Origin: Earliella scabrosa
Lineage: Eukaryota; Basidiomycota; Agaricomycetes; Polyporales; Polyporaceae
Length of the DNA stretch: 64,000 nucleotides
Assembly (NCBI GenBank): GCA_022605405.1
Contig: JABYQQ010000013.1
Location: 310,001-374,000, forward strand
Direction: 5' to 3'
A model generated the notes under the pieces. That model made no database searches, had not been told where the DNA came from, and saw only the letters and a list, made by a program, of their open reading frames with translations. Positions 1-11,534 of the stretch are shown here, piece by piece. The number at the start of each line of letters is the position of its first letter. Position 1 is the stretch's first letter. The position numbers and the translations under genes were made by a program.

Positions 1-1264
1 GCGGCCTATAAGGTCGTAGGTTATCCTCTCGCCTGATTGTGAGCCGTCAATGGATGTACTCACAAGCATGAGCTGAGTGTTCTCTTCCGTAGCGATCAAC
101 TCCACGCCATTTTGCGTGGAGTCCGCAGACAACACTAGCGTATGGTATGGCTCATGAACCGTCGAGTCGGACCCAATGCGAAGGCCTCCGCTCATGACTG
201 GATGCAAATATCAGAGCAAGTACGGGCAAGGCCGTTGCGTCAGGGTACTCACTGTAGATGAAGGCAGTCCATCCGGCCGCTGCGCAAGGGGTCGGTCAGC
301 AGTCAAGGTGCATTGAACACAAGTCACTCACGAAGCTCTTGGAAGACGGTGCTCGGCTTGCTGAAGATGACGTGGAAGTACCAGCACCCTCCGAGGGGTC
401 GGACAGGCGATTCCGCACCGTGGCTCTTCCCGCTGATGACCCGAATCTTGACAGGCCCGTCTTCGCCCTGCGGGAATGCCTCGGGGATGCTGATGCGAAG
501 GGGGTCAGCAACTAGGGGCCAGAACGGCGTCGCGATGTGTGCTTACTCCTTCGACTTGAGCTCCTGGTAGGACGGATCGGCCATCTTGTACTGCTTGGGG
601 AGGTCCACCCAGAGCTGGAGACCGCGTGGCGGAGGGAGGCCCTTGCCAGTTGCAGGCATCTCGGCATGGATGACTTGTGCAGCATTGTCAGGTCTCCACA
701 GCTACAAGAACGTGGCTAGTTGTGTACTCACTCCCTTTGCCCTGTTAAGGTGTGTTCAGCCAGAGTTCCGACGGAGATAGGATAGTTCAAAGCTTACTGC
801 ACACATCCACTGAACGTCTCCCGGTTCGAGGGTACCCTTATGGCCCGCCGAATCTTCATGGTGGCTCGACCTGGCGATGATCGTACGTGCGGTCAGCGTT
901 TCAGCCTATCGTTCTAGGTCGAAGAGCTATCTCTTACCCCTCGAGCATGTACGTTACAGTGGCTTGACCACGGTGAGGGTGGTCAGGGAAACCTGCAGAC
1001 TGGCCCGGCGAAGTCAATGGCAACGCTAGACTGATATCGCACCCCTGTTTCGTACCTTTCCGTCGGGAATGTAGAAATGGTCCAGCATGAGGAAAGGCGT
1101 CAGATTCCTCAGCTGCGTCGTGCCAATGGACCGCCGGACGAGGGCACCGGCACCCTAGAAACCAAGGTCATCAGAGACTGAGCCCTGATGGCACGAGAGA
1201 AGGGCCATACCTCCTCGGTCTCAATCGCCAATACTTTCTTAACGACCGTTCTCGAAGTCGACAT
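1..1264 (-). CDS. Pirin family protein (3' end beyond window)
   Basis: Pirins are Fe(II)-binding bicupin proteins of the nucleus/cytoplasm, linked to transcriptional co-regulation and quercetinase-like activity. Spliced minus-strand exons give the expected order: RRSIGTTQLRNLTPFLMLDHF, then GFPDHPHRGQATVTYMLEG, then SHHEDSAGHKGTLEPGDVQW, a tiny exon completing MCAGKG, then IIHAEMPATGKGLPPPRGLQ, and the C-terminal cupin with VISGKSHGAESPVRPLG and PYHTLVLSADSTQNGVEL. The metal ligands HPH and HAE are both present. The gene runs off the left edge in its last conserved part. Start chosen is MSTSRTVVKK at 1264; an in-frame upstream ATG at 1396 would add 44 residues rich in Arg and Ser that resemble a mitochondrial presequence. 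The first intron is about 1157-1211. Family assignment is very secure; exact C-terminus is not visible. Confidence 0.93.
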
Positions 1265-1396
1265 GCTGGCGAGGCGTATGTGGTTATGTGGGCGTACAGA
1301 AGTTCTTCGGAGTAGATCGCGGGAGAAGGTGTGATGGCTTGAAGTTGGGCTGGACGACGTCGCGATTCGTGTCGCTCTTATACCAGCACGGAACAT

Positions 1397-1710
1397 GCTC
1401 GAAGTTACTCACCCTGTCTCTCTTCTAAGTAATGGACGAGCGAGGGTGTCATCTCGATTTCAGGGGTCATGCGTAATCTAATTTCCATCTTGGGTCGAAA
1501 CGGCACACGTCGTCGCGCCAAACGGCCGCCGCGATCTCTTATGGAGTTCTGCGACACAGTTCGCTGAGAGTTGCTATCTCTTTGCGTCGTGCGAGTGCAC
1601 TTAGGTGCGCTTGCTGCACAGGGCAACAAGGGCGTGATCATGACTATGTCTAAGGGTACATCGTAATTATATCAGTCGTATTACATGAGACCGGACCCCA
1701 TGGGTCCTCA
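1397..1710. other. Intergenic, pirin promoter side
   Basis: Space between the permease stop codon and the longer pirin start, both on the minus strand. A short open frame on the minus strand (1405-1641) has no coherent splice structure or recognisable motif. I see no TATA box or repeat here. Confidence 0.5.
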
Positions 1711-3874
1711 TTACAGTGAATCCCAGATCTTCTGCCACCTGGTGCGAGGACCCCTCGCCTCCTGCGCCTTGTTGAAGCGCTCCTCCTCCTCGTCGATCTC
1801 GCGCTTGCCAGTGATGAGGTCGACGCGGTCGGCGGGGATCTGAGAGGTGCGGTAGAGGAGCTTGTAGCCGAAGAAGAACATCGCGAACGCGGGCAGGGCG
1901 ATGTAGGCCGTGACGAATTTGTCAGGCGTGAACGGTATGAAGGTGTCATAACCTGCACGAGCCGAAGTGTCAGCAGGAGAAGCACCCAGAGGTGTGGTGG
2001 GGACGTACCCTTGAAGAAGGTGATGACACCAGTCGAGATCAGGGCGAACCAGGAGCCCCAGGGCTGGAAGGGCGCCTTGTACGGCAGGTCGTCGCGGGAC
2101 ATGTTTTGCGCGTGCAGGGCTTTCATGAAGCGACTGGAAAAAGCGTTCAGAGCCCAACCTAGGAACGAGCGCACGAGCAAACCCACATGTGCGTGTAGCA
2201 AATACACATCCATGTAATCGCACCAAAAGTCGACACCAGGTTGACGAACCAACCGAAGACTACGCAGGTAATCAGCTTTAACCATCGATACCGGATCAGG
2301 TTGTAGACTCGAGTACTCACCCTTCGCCGAACTGGATGACGTGTTGAGGAACACAAGTCCACAGAACGCCGTGCAGAGGAAGAGCGCCGGCAAGGGCACA
2401 CCGCCCTTCGTAACACGGGCGAAGATCTTCGGTGCTTGGCCCTGCACTGCGAGACCGTAGAGGGTACGAGTGCCGATGTACAGATCAGAGTTAGCCGCAC
2501 TGAGCACGAAGATCAGGATACAGCCGTTGATAACGTGGTTGAGCGTCTTGATTCCGACGAGCGTCGTGGCTAAGGGCTCAGGCTGCATCAGCTCAATGAT
2601 TTCATTAATCCGCGTATGATGATACTGACCAACGACGAACGGAGAAGCCGCAGCACCAGGACGAGACTTGCTAGCGATGAACAGGGACTACCAGACGCAT
2701 GTGTGAGCTATCGTCGATGTCAGATACTGAGATATGCTCACGTTGTCCGTGCTCGGGACAATCAAGCCGATGACGAAGACACCGCCGATGTAGAAGACGA
2801 GGATACGGAAGAACGTCCTGCGGATGGCGATGGGGATGTTCTTGCGCGGGGCTTGCGCCTCACCAACCGTGACACCAATCAGTTCCGTACCGATGTAGGC
2901 GAACAACGCGTTGGTCAAGGTGCTCCAGAAGCCCAAGAAGACCGAGAGCTCGTGGTCGTGGACCTGTTCCTCGAGATAAGAGCCCATGGGGCCGTGTGGG
3001 GGTTTCCAGTAGCGGAAGCCGATGCGGTCCTTCTGTGGGTTTCCTCCCAGGTCGATGATGATGCCCATGAGCAGGAGCCCGATAAGAGTGATGACCTTGA
3101 GACTGCTGAACCAGAACTCAAGCTCGCCGAATACACGGACACCGAGCAAGTTGATCAGGAAGACTACAACCATGGTCAGAGAAATTGCCAAAACCCGCGA
3201 TGGTCCGGTGACTTACTGAAGGTAATAAAGATAACTAATGACGTGCGTTTGCTCAGCCACCTCAGTGATTAAGAATCCTACAGAGAGACGCACCCATCCA
3301 GATTGCAATGTGCACCTTCTGGGTCCAGTATTGAATGACAACACCGGCAGCATTGATGTTGTTGGGAGTAACGATCAGATACCTGTGGAGGATAGGTCAG
3401 AGGAAGCCGTCGTCGAGTACGCAAACCGATCTCACTTGAGAAGATAGTTCCAGCCGAGCGCAAAGCCGAAGGCGGGGTCAACGAAGCGAGTCGCGTAGCC
3501 TGGGAAACCCTTCTTATGCGGCAGGTATGAAGCCATCTCTCCGAGGGCGACCATGACCATGTAGCAGACGAAACCGACGAAGCAGTACCCGAGGAAGATA
3601 CCAAGGGGACCACCGTTCACGAGGGCAGTGCCGGACCCGATGATCAGACCAGTACCGACTGCACCACCGAGCTGAAAAGTCGCAAATGTTGGCACACGAG
3701 CGACGGGGTAAGGGCGCAGACAGAACGCACCGCAATCATAGAAATCTGGCGGGCAGATAGATCTCTGTGAAGACTCTCCTTCTCCTCCGGGTCGACCAAA
3801 ATCTCGCGGGTGTAGTATTCATCCTTGGAGAGGGCCGAGGACGAGTCGGAGCCCCGCTTCTCGATGTCGGACAT
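1711..3874 (-). CDS. Amino-acid permease, yeast amino-acid transporter (YAT) family
   Basis: Plasma-membrane proton-coupled amino-acid uptake protein of the APC superfamily, expected to have 12 membrane helices. The hydrophilic N-terminus (MSDIEKRGSDSS) is followed by RQISMIA, an intron, and the signature first helix LGGAVGTGLIIGSGTALVNG. Later exons give the typical YAT segments GEMASYLPHKKGFPGYATR, FALGWNYLLK, the FAYIGTELIGVTVGEAQAPR motif with RKNIPIAIRRTFFRILVFY, and NSDLYIGTRTLYGLAVQGQAP. The end carries DLPYKAPFQPWGS and a charged cytoplasmic tail ending KIWDSL. About eight short introns interrupt it. Length after splicing is close to the usual 540-590 residues. Substrate specificity (general versus dicarboxylic or other) cannot be decided from sequence. 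The start at 3874 is the only ATG giving the charged N-terminus. Confidence 0.93.
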
Positions 3875-4684
3875 TTTGCCTGCGTCGTGTGGGGAGGGAC
3901 GGGGCGCAGAGCCTTTTGGGCAGACGACAGACCGGGAGCGGAGGGGGATGAGGGCAAGCTCGAGGGCCAGAGAAGCAGCGCTGGAGCATGGCAGAACTCT
4001 TATACACGGCCAACGGGAGAGCGTGATAAGTGACCGCGTCCATCAAACCGACAGACGCGCTCCATCGCGCCCCATCGCGCCAAGCCGCGCTTCTCTCCCA
4101 TCGCTCTCGCGCACCCCCCCCGGACCTGCCAAGGCACGCGATAGCAATGGATCGCGTAGGATCGCGTCTGCGCGATACGAACCATCATCGTGCCTATGCG
4201 TGATGGAGAGGCAGCTCGCGCGACCTCTGTCCTCGAGTTTGTGCACGTCCCCGGAAATGTCGGTGTCTGACCGTCCACCTGACGCTCGGACGAGAGTACG
4301 AGTGACAGCTAGCTCCCGAATGGCAACTGGAAGCAAGTTCCGGCCGCGCGAATTCCGCAGTGTTCCTGTGCTGTGATGTACAGTTGCACGCGGAGCAGGT
4401 CTTGGGGGCAGCAATAGTGTTCATTTACATGATACTTGGCCACGGTTGTCAGACAACGGGTATAGATATACAGCGCTGAGATAAAATAACCAAGCATCCC
4501 AGACCCTTCCATCGCAAGACCGACAGCGAGCAGCATCAGACGATAACGCGTAAGTAGAAAAGTTCATCTTTGTGGCTGAGGGAGAGCACGCCAGTGGCAG
4601 TAGCCGGTAGCGCGCCCCCGCTGGATAACAATCCCGCCGTAGAGATCCATGATCGAGATCGCCTTAGGGCGCGCGGGATTGATC
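3875..4684. other. Intergenic region upstream of the permease
   Basis: About 0.8 kb between the permease start and the 3' end of the isomerase gene. Open frames here overlap each other on both strands, without splice-consistent continuation. It should contain the permease promoter, but I cannot pick out a specific element. Confidence 0.5.
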
Positions 4685-6020
4685 TCACAGCTTGTGCTTC
4701 AGCTCCTTCCTCGCGATTCTGGCAAACCGATCAACAGGAATGCCAGTCTCGAATCGAGACGCCTGTGCGTAGCTCTCCCTCAGGTTCACCGCGTCCAGGT
4801 TGTGCTGGTCGTTCAGACCCGCCTTGATGAGCCTCTTCACGCCAAGCAGCGCACCGGGGTCCAAGCCCTCGAGCTCCGCCAGCACGAGGTCTCGCACCGC
4901 TGCATGGAAGGAGGACACGGGTTGCTCCGGGAAGATTTTGCTGCGATGGTGGAGCCATCAGCTCCGAGCCAAGAGGCGATAACAGCGATACACTGCAGGA
5001 GTGACCTCACTTGATGAAACCGCACTCGAAGAGTTCCTGTGCCTCCTTCTTCTTGCCCCAGATGAGGACTTCGTTTGCCTTCGCGGCGCCCACTGCGCTC
5101 GGGCAATCAAGATATGAGCGAGCTAATCCAGCCAGGGCGTTGGGTACTCTTACTCCTGTTTCGGAATGTTACACTTGATCCGGCCTCCGCAATGATACCT
5201 GCAGGGCATGGGTTATGATATTCATGTCCACATATGACCGAATACCATTCTGGTACTTACCTAAGAAGGTGAAGGGGACTGAGAGCCATGCGCCCGGGAG
5301 TGCATAGATGAAATCGAAGTGTCCTAGAAAGGCTACGGAGAATGTGAGTTGTACGGGGTACTGCCGGTACAGAAGTCAACCAACCTGCAGCGATACCTGG
5401 CAACGTCGTTAACATGGGCATAATCGGTGTATGTCCAATAGACTCACCCATCACAGGTCCGTTGAGAGCTGCCACCAGGATCTTGGAATGCGTATACAAC
5501 TGTCGTACCAGTTCAGGAAATGACCGATATCCCAATGCGATTCGTTACTTACCGCATTGCTGACATCGGTGTTGACCGCCACGATCGTGTCCGTGAAGAA
5601 GTCACGCGCAGACGTAAGCTCCCGCTCCGGTATGGTCTTCTTAACACTAGTCCCGCTACACAAAGGTCAGTGACCCTATGGCAACAAGTGCAAAGGGGAT
5701 TGAAGCATACGCAGAAAACCACCTGCCGTTAGCTACAAACCAAGCATCAGTCTGGGAAGGCTTGGCGCAACTGTGGAGGGGTTCACCTTGCCAAATCGTT
5801 ACAAGAACGTCCTCGCGTTTGTCTGCCTCGCGCAAGTACGTCGCAAACGCGTTGTAGTCTGTCAAACAAAGGCTCGCGTAGGTCAGCATGGAAGCGTGCA
5901 GGAATGGCTTCGGTCTGGATTTGGACCCTAACCTTCTCGCGTGATGGCATTCAACCTCTCCGGGCTGTTGAATGAGATGGTAGCAATGCCCTGAGAGACT
6001 TCGAGGGTGACGGTAGACAT
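4685..6020 (-). CDS. Peroxisomal enoyl-CoA delta isomerase / enoyl-CoA hydratase family
   Basis: Crotonase-fold enzyme, most likely delta3,delta2-enoyl-CoA isomerase, which moves double bonds during peroxisomal beta-oxidation of unsaturated fatty acids. The first exon encodes MSTVTLEVSQGIATISFNSP followed by ERLNAITRE. Next come DYNAFATYLREADKREDVLV, then NGRWFSAGTSV (oxyanion-hole region), KILVAALNGPVMG, and AFLGHFDFIYALPGAWLSVP with FTFLGIIAEAG. The C-terminal helix includes KANEVLIWGKKKEAQELFEC. The protein ends in KHKL; HKL fits the degenerate PTS1 peroxisomal signal, as HRL does in yeast Eci1. At least seven small introns. Isomerase versus hydratase is inferred from this resemblance and from the lack of an obvious second hydratase glutamate; it is not proven. 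Start at 6020 is the first ATG giving the conserved beta strand. Confidence 0.9.
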
Positions 6021-6604
6021 CGTAAACGTTGCAGTGTGCAATTGGTAGGTCCGGCGTTGAACAGGTGTGGTGAGAAGTCTTAAGTTAGTCGTGCGTGTCG
6101 GCGCGCAGCAGGCTCATGAGGCGTCCTGCTTGGCAGCCGCGTCAGATGTGCGTTCGATTGAATAGCTTCGGTGATTACTTGCAATTCGAAGTCTGTGTGC
6201 ACGTCGCACGGAAGTCGTCAGCACGAGTGAGGGTTTGAGTTGCGAGACACGAACATTGCGGGGAAGTCTGGGGCAACTGTCGGCTATAGTCCGTTGCCGA
6301 GCCGGCCATCAGGCCATTAGGGCCGGTGGCCCGGAGCTACCGTTTCAAGGATGGACCTCTGACTCCTTGCCAACTTGAGTGACAGTCAAGTTGAACGAGC
6401 AAGCCGCGGAGTTGCTGTTGCGACTTCACACATCAGGGGCTCTAGTGGTGCGTGCATACGAGGCTAACTTGAAATTCATACGCGATCGCCAGCTGCCATC
6501 ACGGGTCAGTACCAGGTGCTCCACATTCGTACAGACATCAAGCTCACGATTGTGAACAGAGATTCCTCTATCTCACCGAGTCGGACATACAACTTCAGAG
6601 CGGC
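6021..6604. other. Divergent promoter region
   Basis: Head-to-head starts of the isomerase (minus) and the Rab prenyltransferase beta subunit (plus) share this 0.58 kb segment. No coding frame is supported. It should hold both promoters; I see no clear TATA element. Confidence 0.6.
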
Positions 6605-7975
6605 ATGGGGTCAACTTTGGATATCCCGCTCCATGTCAAGTACATTCAGTCTCTCGGGGAGGTAGCGGATATACGTCTATGGCGTAATGTGGACCACTGA
6701 TATGGCAATGACAGAACAAGGATGACCTCGTCTACCACCTCACTGCTCACCTACGCATGAATGCGGTCTACTGGGGACTGATGGCACTTTGCGTGATGAA
6801 GCATAAAGATGCCTTGAACCGGGAAGAAATGATCGAATTCGTCATGAGTTGTTGGGACGAGGAAGCGGGTTAGGCTCTTTCGTCGGAAACTCCCCATGTA
6901 ACGACCTTGCTGACGACGAAAATTGCAGGAGGCTTCGGAGCACATCCAGACCATGACGCGCACCTGCTCTCCACGCTCAGCGCCATCCAGATCTTGACGA
7001 TCCAGAATGCGACTGACCGTCTGGATATCCCCCGGGTCGTGAAGTGTACGTGGCTGATCGTCCATGCTCCCTCTGCAGGCCAAGTGACGATGCAAGTATA
7101 GTCATCCTTTCCCTGCAGCAAGAGTCGGGTGTATTCGCAGGGGATCAATTCGGGGAGATCGACACCCGTTTCTTGTACTGCGCCGTGAACGCTCTCTCGC
7201 TACTCGGCCATCTACACGAGCTTGATGCGGAGAAGACGGTCGGGTACATCCGCAGGTGTAGGAATTTTGATGGTGGTTTCGGTGCTCGGGAGGGCGCGGA
7301 AAGCCACGCTGCTCAGGGTAGGTGATCGTGGTTCTTGTTCGTCTTCTTCTGGGTGCTCACATGGTGATGGCTAGTGTGGGTCTGCGTCGCGGCCCTCGCT
7401 ATCCTTGACCGTCTGGACGAGGTCGACCAGGACACGCTGGGCTGGTGGCTCTCGGAGCGTCAGCTACCGAACGGGGGGCTGAATGGTCGCCCGGAGAAGC
7501 TGGAAGATGTGAGTCGGATCACATTCAGGGTTTGATGCTCTGCCCCTCAATCGCCGTTGCAGGTGTGCTACAGTCACTGGGTCCTCTCATCGCTATCTAT
7601 TCTCAACAAGATTCCTTGGATAAACGCCGAGAAGTTGACCGCATTCATCCTCTCCGCCCAAGTTTGTCACCCTCTCGCCATCCGGCATGGATATGATGCC
7701 AAGTTGACCACGCTGCTAACAGGACCCGGACCACGGCGGCATTGCGGATAGGCCAGGAGACCAGCCTGATGTCTTCCACACCCTGTTCGGCGTTGCCGGT
7801 GAGTGTCTTGCGGATACAGGTCTCATGGTCCTCATGCGCATCCTCAGGACTCTCACTGCTGGGCTATCCGGGGCTGGACGACCTGGACCCCGTATACTGC
7901 ATGCCGGCGAGCCTGATCGAGTCGATGGGCCTGCGGAAAGGATGGAGTGCCCTCCCACGGAAGACGTCTGCGTGA
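6605..7975 (+). CDS. BET2: Rab geranylgeranyltransferase beta subunit
   Basis: Catalytic beta subunit of geranylgeranyltransferase II, which attaches geranylgeranyl groups to C-terminal cysteines of Rab GTPases. The first exon starts [19 protein letters not shown]. It continues after an intron with [20 protein letters not shown]. Prenyltransferase repeats follow: [58 protein letters not shown] and [20 protein letters not shown]. The zinc ligands are visible as DVC in that last repeat and the His of [16 protein letters not shown]. It ends [13 protein letters not shown] at 7975. Length is about 330 residues, as usual for the family. At least five introns. It lies divergently from the isomerase gene, with no functional link implied. 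Confidence 0.95.
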
Positions 7976-8344
7976 ATGTAGGAAGCCCTGTTGTGTGTAT
8001 TTGTAGCAACTACGAACGGTGCCAAGGGTGTGGCCGAGGGAGGGTGTGCCTGGGCAAACGGCAGCAGCCGCGCGGTTCCGCACGAAACGGAGGTTGAGTC
8101 GGCGGTCCGAGTGGTGCCGGCGTTATCTGGTGGCCACGTGGGGTCAGATCGGGGAGATTTGGCGATGGAACGGGGCGTTGGGTCTTTGCGGGTGACGGAC
8201 TTAGGCTCAGGAGTTGCGTGCAGGACTTGTGCGGTCCCACCCTCGTCCTGCTCTCGTCTCCCCGGAGGCCACTCGTTCTCGCCCTCTCCGCCGCACTTAC
8301 GCATCGCACCAGTCTCCGCCGTCTCGACGACATCTCATCGCGTA
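7976..8344. other. Intergenic region
   Basis: A 369 bp spacer between two plus-strand genes, expected to hold the terminator of the first and promoter of the second. Nothing specific is recognisable. Confidence 0.5.
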
Positions 8345-10986
8345 ATGAGCGGAAGCACAGCCCTCGCATCGGCCTCCAAGCTCGGCGATCTGCTGGCCCA
8401 GCTTCAGCTCAATCCACCAGAGAAGTGGCCCGAGATAGAGAACACGGCCCAGAGCCTCGCCAACGATCTACGTAGCAAGAATGGTTCGCTGCACACTCTC
8501 TGCTCTCTCGCGTACTCCATGCCGACCCGCGCTCTGAAGTTGAACAGCAGACTGCGCTCGGACAGACCTTGCTCCCTCAGACCCTGACATCATTGCTCAA
8601 GAGCGCTCTCAACGACACCTTGACCTCGAAACCTGCTATCAATGAACTCTTGCGCGTCGCTGCCAATCTGTGCATGGACCACGGTAAGCATGCCAACACC
8701 GCGCGCAGTGGGAGATAGAGCTAATCGCGCGCCTCTCCTGTCGCAGATGAGAACAGAGGCTTTCTGCTAGAGGCCGGCTTTCCTCAGTCTGTGCTCACGC
8801 TACTAGAGAGCTATGCGGAGTCTGTTCAGCCTGCTCAGCAAACACCGTTCGAGATGTCGATACCCGACCTCAAAATTGTCAAGACTGCCATTGGCTTCTT
8901 GCTCAATGCGAGCGTAGGCTACGGTGTGTAATGGACTCTCTACTTCGGCCCGATGTTTACCTATCATGTTAGACCCTGTGAAGGATCGGTTGATCTCCTT
9001 GGAGGCTGCTATGACCATCCTGAGGCTCTCTGCCGCAATATACCCTGTTGGATCGTGGCTGCACTCTTCTCCTGAGGCTAGCTCTGAGGACGGCACCGAG
9101 TCTTGGGGTCTACGCAGCTCTTTGGCTTCCTGGTCTTGGAGAGCGATTGATGAGTTGCGCGGCGACGAAGAGACCCGTGAGTATGCTAGTATGCTACCAC
9201 CGAGAAGTGGCACCATTTTGACTGACTAACCCACACCCTAGAACCACCAAGGGCAGTGTTTGGGCAAGACGCGCTACCTTTGCTCGTCACACAGCTCAAG
9301 GCATTCATACCGCCATACGCAACACCTCCGCCCCAATTCGCCTCACCTACCTCTCGCAGAAGCCTCCTCCAGACGGACTTCGACATATACGAGTCAATAT
9401 GCGGCCTCATTGAATCGCTATGCATCGATTTGGAGGACGTTCGGCTCTCTCTAGCGCGAGGGTTGACGTTCCCTGACGGAGAGCATGGCGGTGTTCCATG
9501 CCTCTCGGATCTATTGACGTTCGTGGACAAGGGCGATTACTCGCCATATTGGACCTCGGAGGAACGCCCATCTAAGGAGAAAGGGTTCGACCTCGGCAAA
9601 GGGGCCATAGTGAAGGCAATTGTGGAGACTGCGGGTGAAGAGAAGAACATCGACACCCTCTGGGATGACTCAGAGGCCGACAAGCCCGGCGGGGAGTTTG
9701 TGAGCCGCATGGTGGAGTGGATACGCACGCACAAGAGTCTGAAGGAGACGAACCGAGATGACTTGGTCATCTGCGCAACCCTCAGTCTCGGAAATCTCTG
9801 CCGACGAGGTATGCTATGTTCATCTCACGCTTCCAGAAGCCCATATAACCTTGACTTCGTATGGCAGACGCTCACTCCACCGCGATCGTGAAGCCGCCTA
9901 TATCGCTCGCACCCGATCTCGCTGCACTGCTGGAGCCCGATGCTGATATCAAGGTCAAGCATGGCGTCATAGGGCTCCTGAAGCACCTCGCGCAGTCGCA
10001 AGGTTGCAGGGCTGCCCTCGGTGAGGCTGGTGTTATCCAGCGGCTTGGAGCCTCGCAGATCTGGGGCGACAAGGCCGACGTGTTCGAGATCGTGCAGGTG
10101 GCAGCTATAGGCGTTGCGAAACACATGTGCAGCGGCGACAGTGAGCATGGCTTTGCCTTTTGCAGCACCGTGGCCTTCGCTGATCTCAAACCGCACCCTA
10201 TCTAGTCGACAACACGTTCACCCTCGTCCTTCCGGACGAGAATGGGTCGCCGCTCCGGCAGATACTGGACCTCGTGCGACGATCGGATTCTATTGCCACG
10301 AAGAGCGAGGGCACTCGTGTGCTCGTTAACGCAGTCAAGTCACTGTGGTCGACCGATCCGAAGACCCTGGACGAGGAACGCGCCAAGACCAGGGAGAGTG
10401 CTATGAAGGCGATCGTGACTGAGCCATGCGTGTCCGCACTGGCCAGGCTGGTCGGAAGGAGCAAGCGGTATCCTACCCTCATCAACGAGGGCGTGGTGGC
10501 GCTGTCGCTGATCAGCACACACCCTAACGGAGGTATACCGACGCGCCGTTCAATTCATACCGCCACGCAGTATCCGGCACTGACGCGCATTTCGTCCTGT
10601 GTTTCGTAGGCACGTTGGTACTGGACTCCCTCCTCAACCCTCTGCCTACGGAGGCGATCCGGACGACGTCACAACCTCTCTCGGCCGTCTCAGCTACAGA
10701 GGGGTCGCCGGTGGTGGGGCCGAGGCGTGCTCTCGACATGCTCATCGGTGTGCTGCGTGAAGGCAGCGCACCGAACGCCCCACCCGAGGTCCGTTCGAAC
10801 GTGTGCGCGTTGCTCGGACACTTGGGCCGGAAGGGCGTCGTCGCGGAGAGCAGAGCGACCGATCTGCAGCGGATGAAGGAGAGTACCCAGGAGCTGGTCG
10901 AGGCCCTTGCGAAGGACACGGAGGGTCCTCAGGGGAATGCAAAGGTCGCGACGGCGGCGAAGCGTGCTTTGGAGGCATGGGCGTGA
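8345..10986 (+). CDS. ARM-repeat protein, SmgGDS/Rap1GDS1-like
   Basis: Large helical-repeat protein resembling Rap1 GTPase-GDP dissociation stimulator (SmgGDS), a regulator and chaperone of small GTPases with C-terminal polybasic tails. The start MSGSTALASASKLGDLLAQL is followed, after a short intron, by EQQTALGQTLLPQTLTSLLK. Armadillo-like helices recur through the protein: INELLRVAANLCMDHDENRG, IKVKHGVIGLLKHLAQSQGC, EGTRVLVNAVKSLWSTD and VRSNVCALLGHLGRKGVVAE. It ends in ALEAWA. Eight or so exons; roughly 750 residues. The gene sits directly downstream of the Rab prenyltransferase subunit; both concern small GTPases, but in fungi this neighbourhood need not be functional. Another ARM protein class is possible, so the GDS label is held at moderate confidence. 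Confidence 0.82.
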
Positions 10987-11534
10987 GGAAGGTGGGGCCC
11001 CGGCTTGTGTCAACTAACGACTCATGATGACTTGTATTGTGCTGTTGACTGCTGTAGACTGCTTGCTGTGTATCGATGTACCCCTGTTCTAGCTAGCTTG
11101 TGTACTTCTTCTTCTTGGATTGCAAGGAACTTGTGCAGCACTTTCGACGGTGTCTGCCTACAGACTATTGGTCAAAAAGGTTTACTACTGGAGAGCTCGG
11201 TCCTCTGATAGTTTTGCCGTCCAAGTCGGTCTGAGTCGTCTGACGCCCATAGTCGACCAATCGGAGGCGGGCGCTCGGGAGCGGGAAACCTTGATAACCG
11301 GTTGGGCGATCGAAAGGATTTGAGCCAACTGGCAGCAAGGCTGAGCATCGCGTCGCCCCGAGCGCGTGGAACTCATCGCTCGACGTCGGGGTCGGCGACT
11401 CGGCGGTGTCGCTATAGACTTTTCATCTTTTCTCTCGTCTGACTCCAGCCTACACCTCTGGCATGCGCGAGCCCCGCTGGCTGTGACCGACGCTGCCTGT
11501 ACAAGCCTTCTTCAAACACCCGCCGTCCAACAGA
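10987..11534. other. Intergenic region
   Basis: About 0.55 kb between two plus-strand genes. Short open frames are present but none continues through plausible splice sites. No repeat or RNA gene is seen. Confidence 0.5.
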
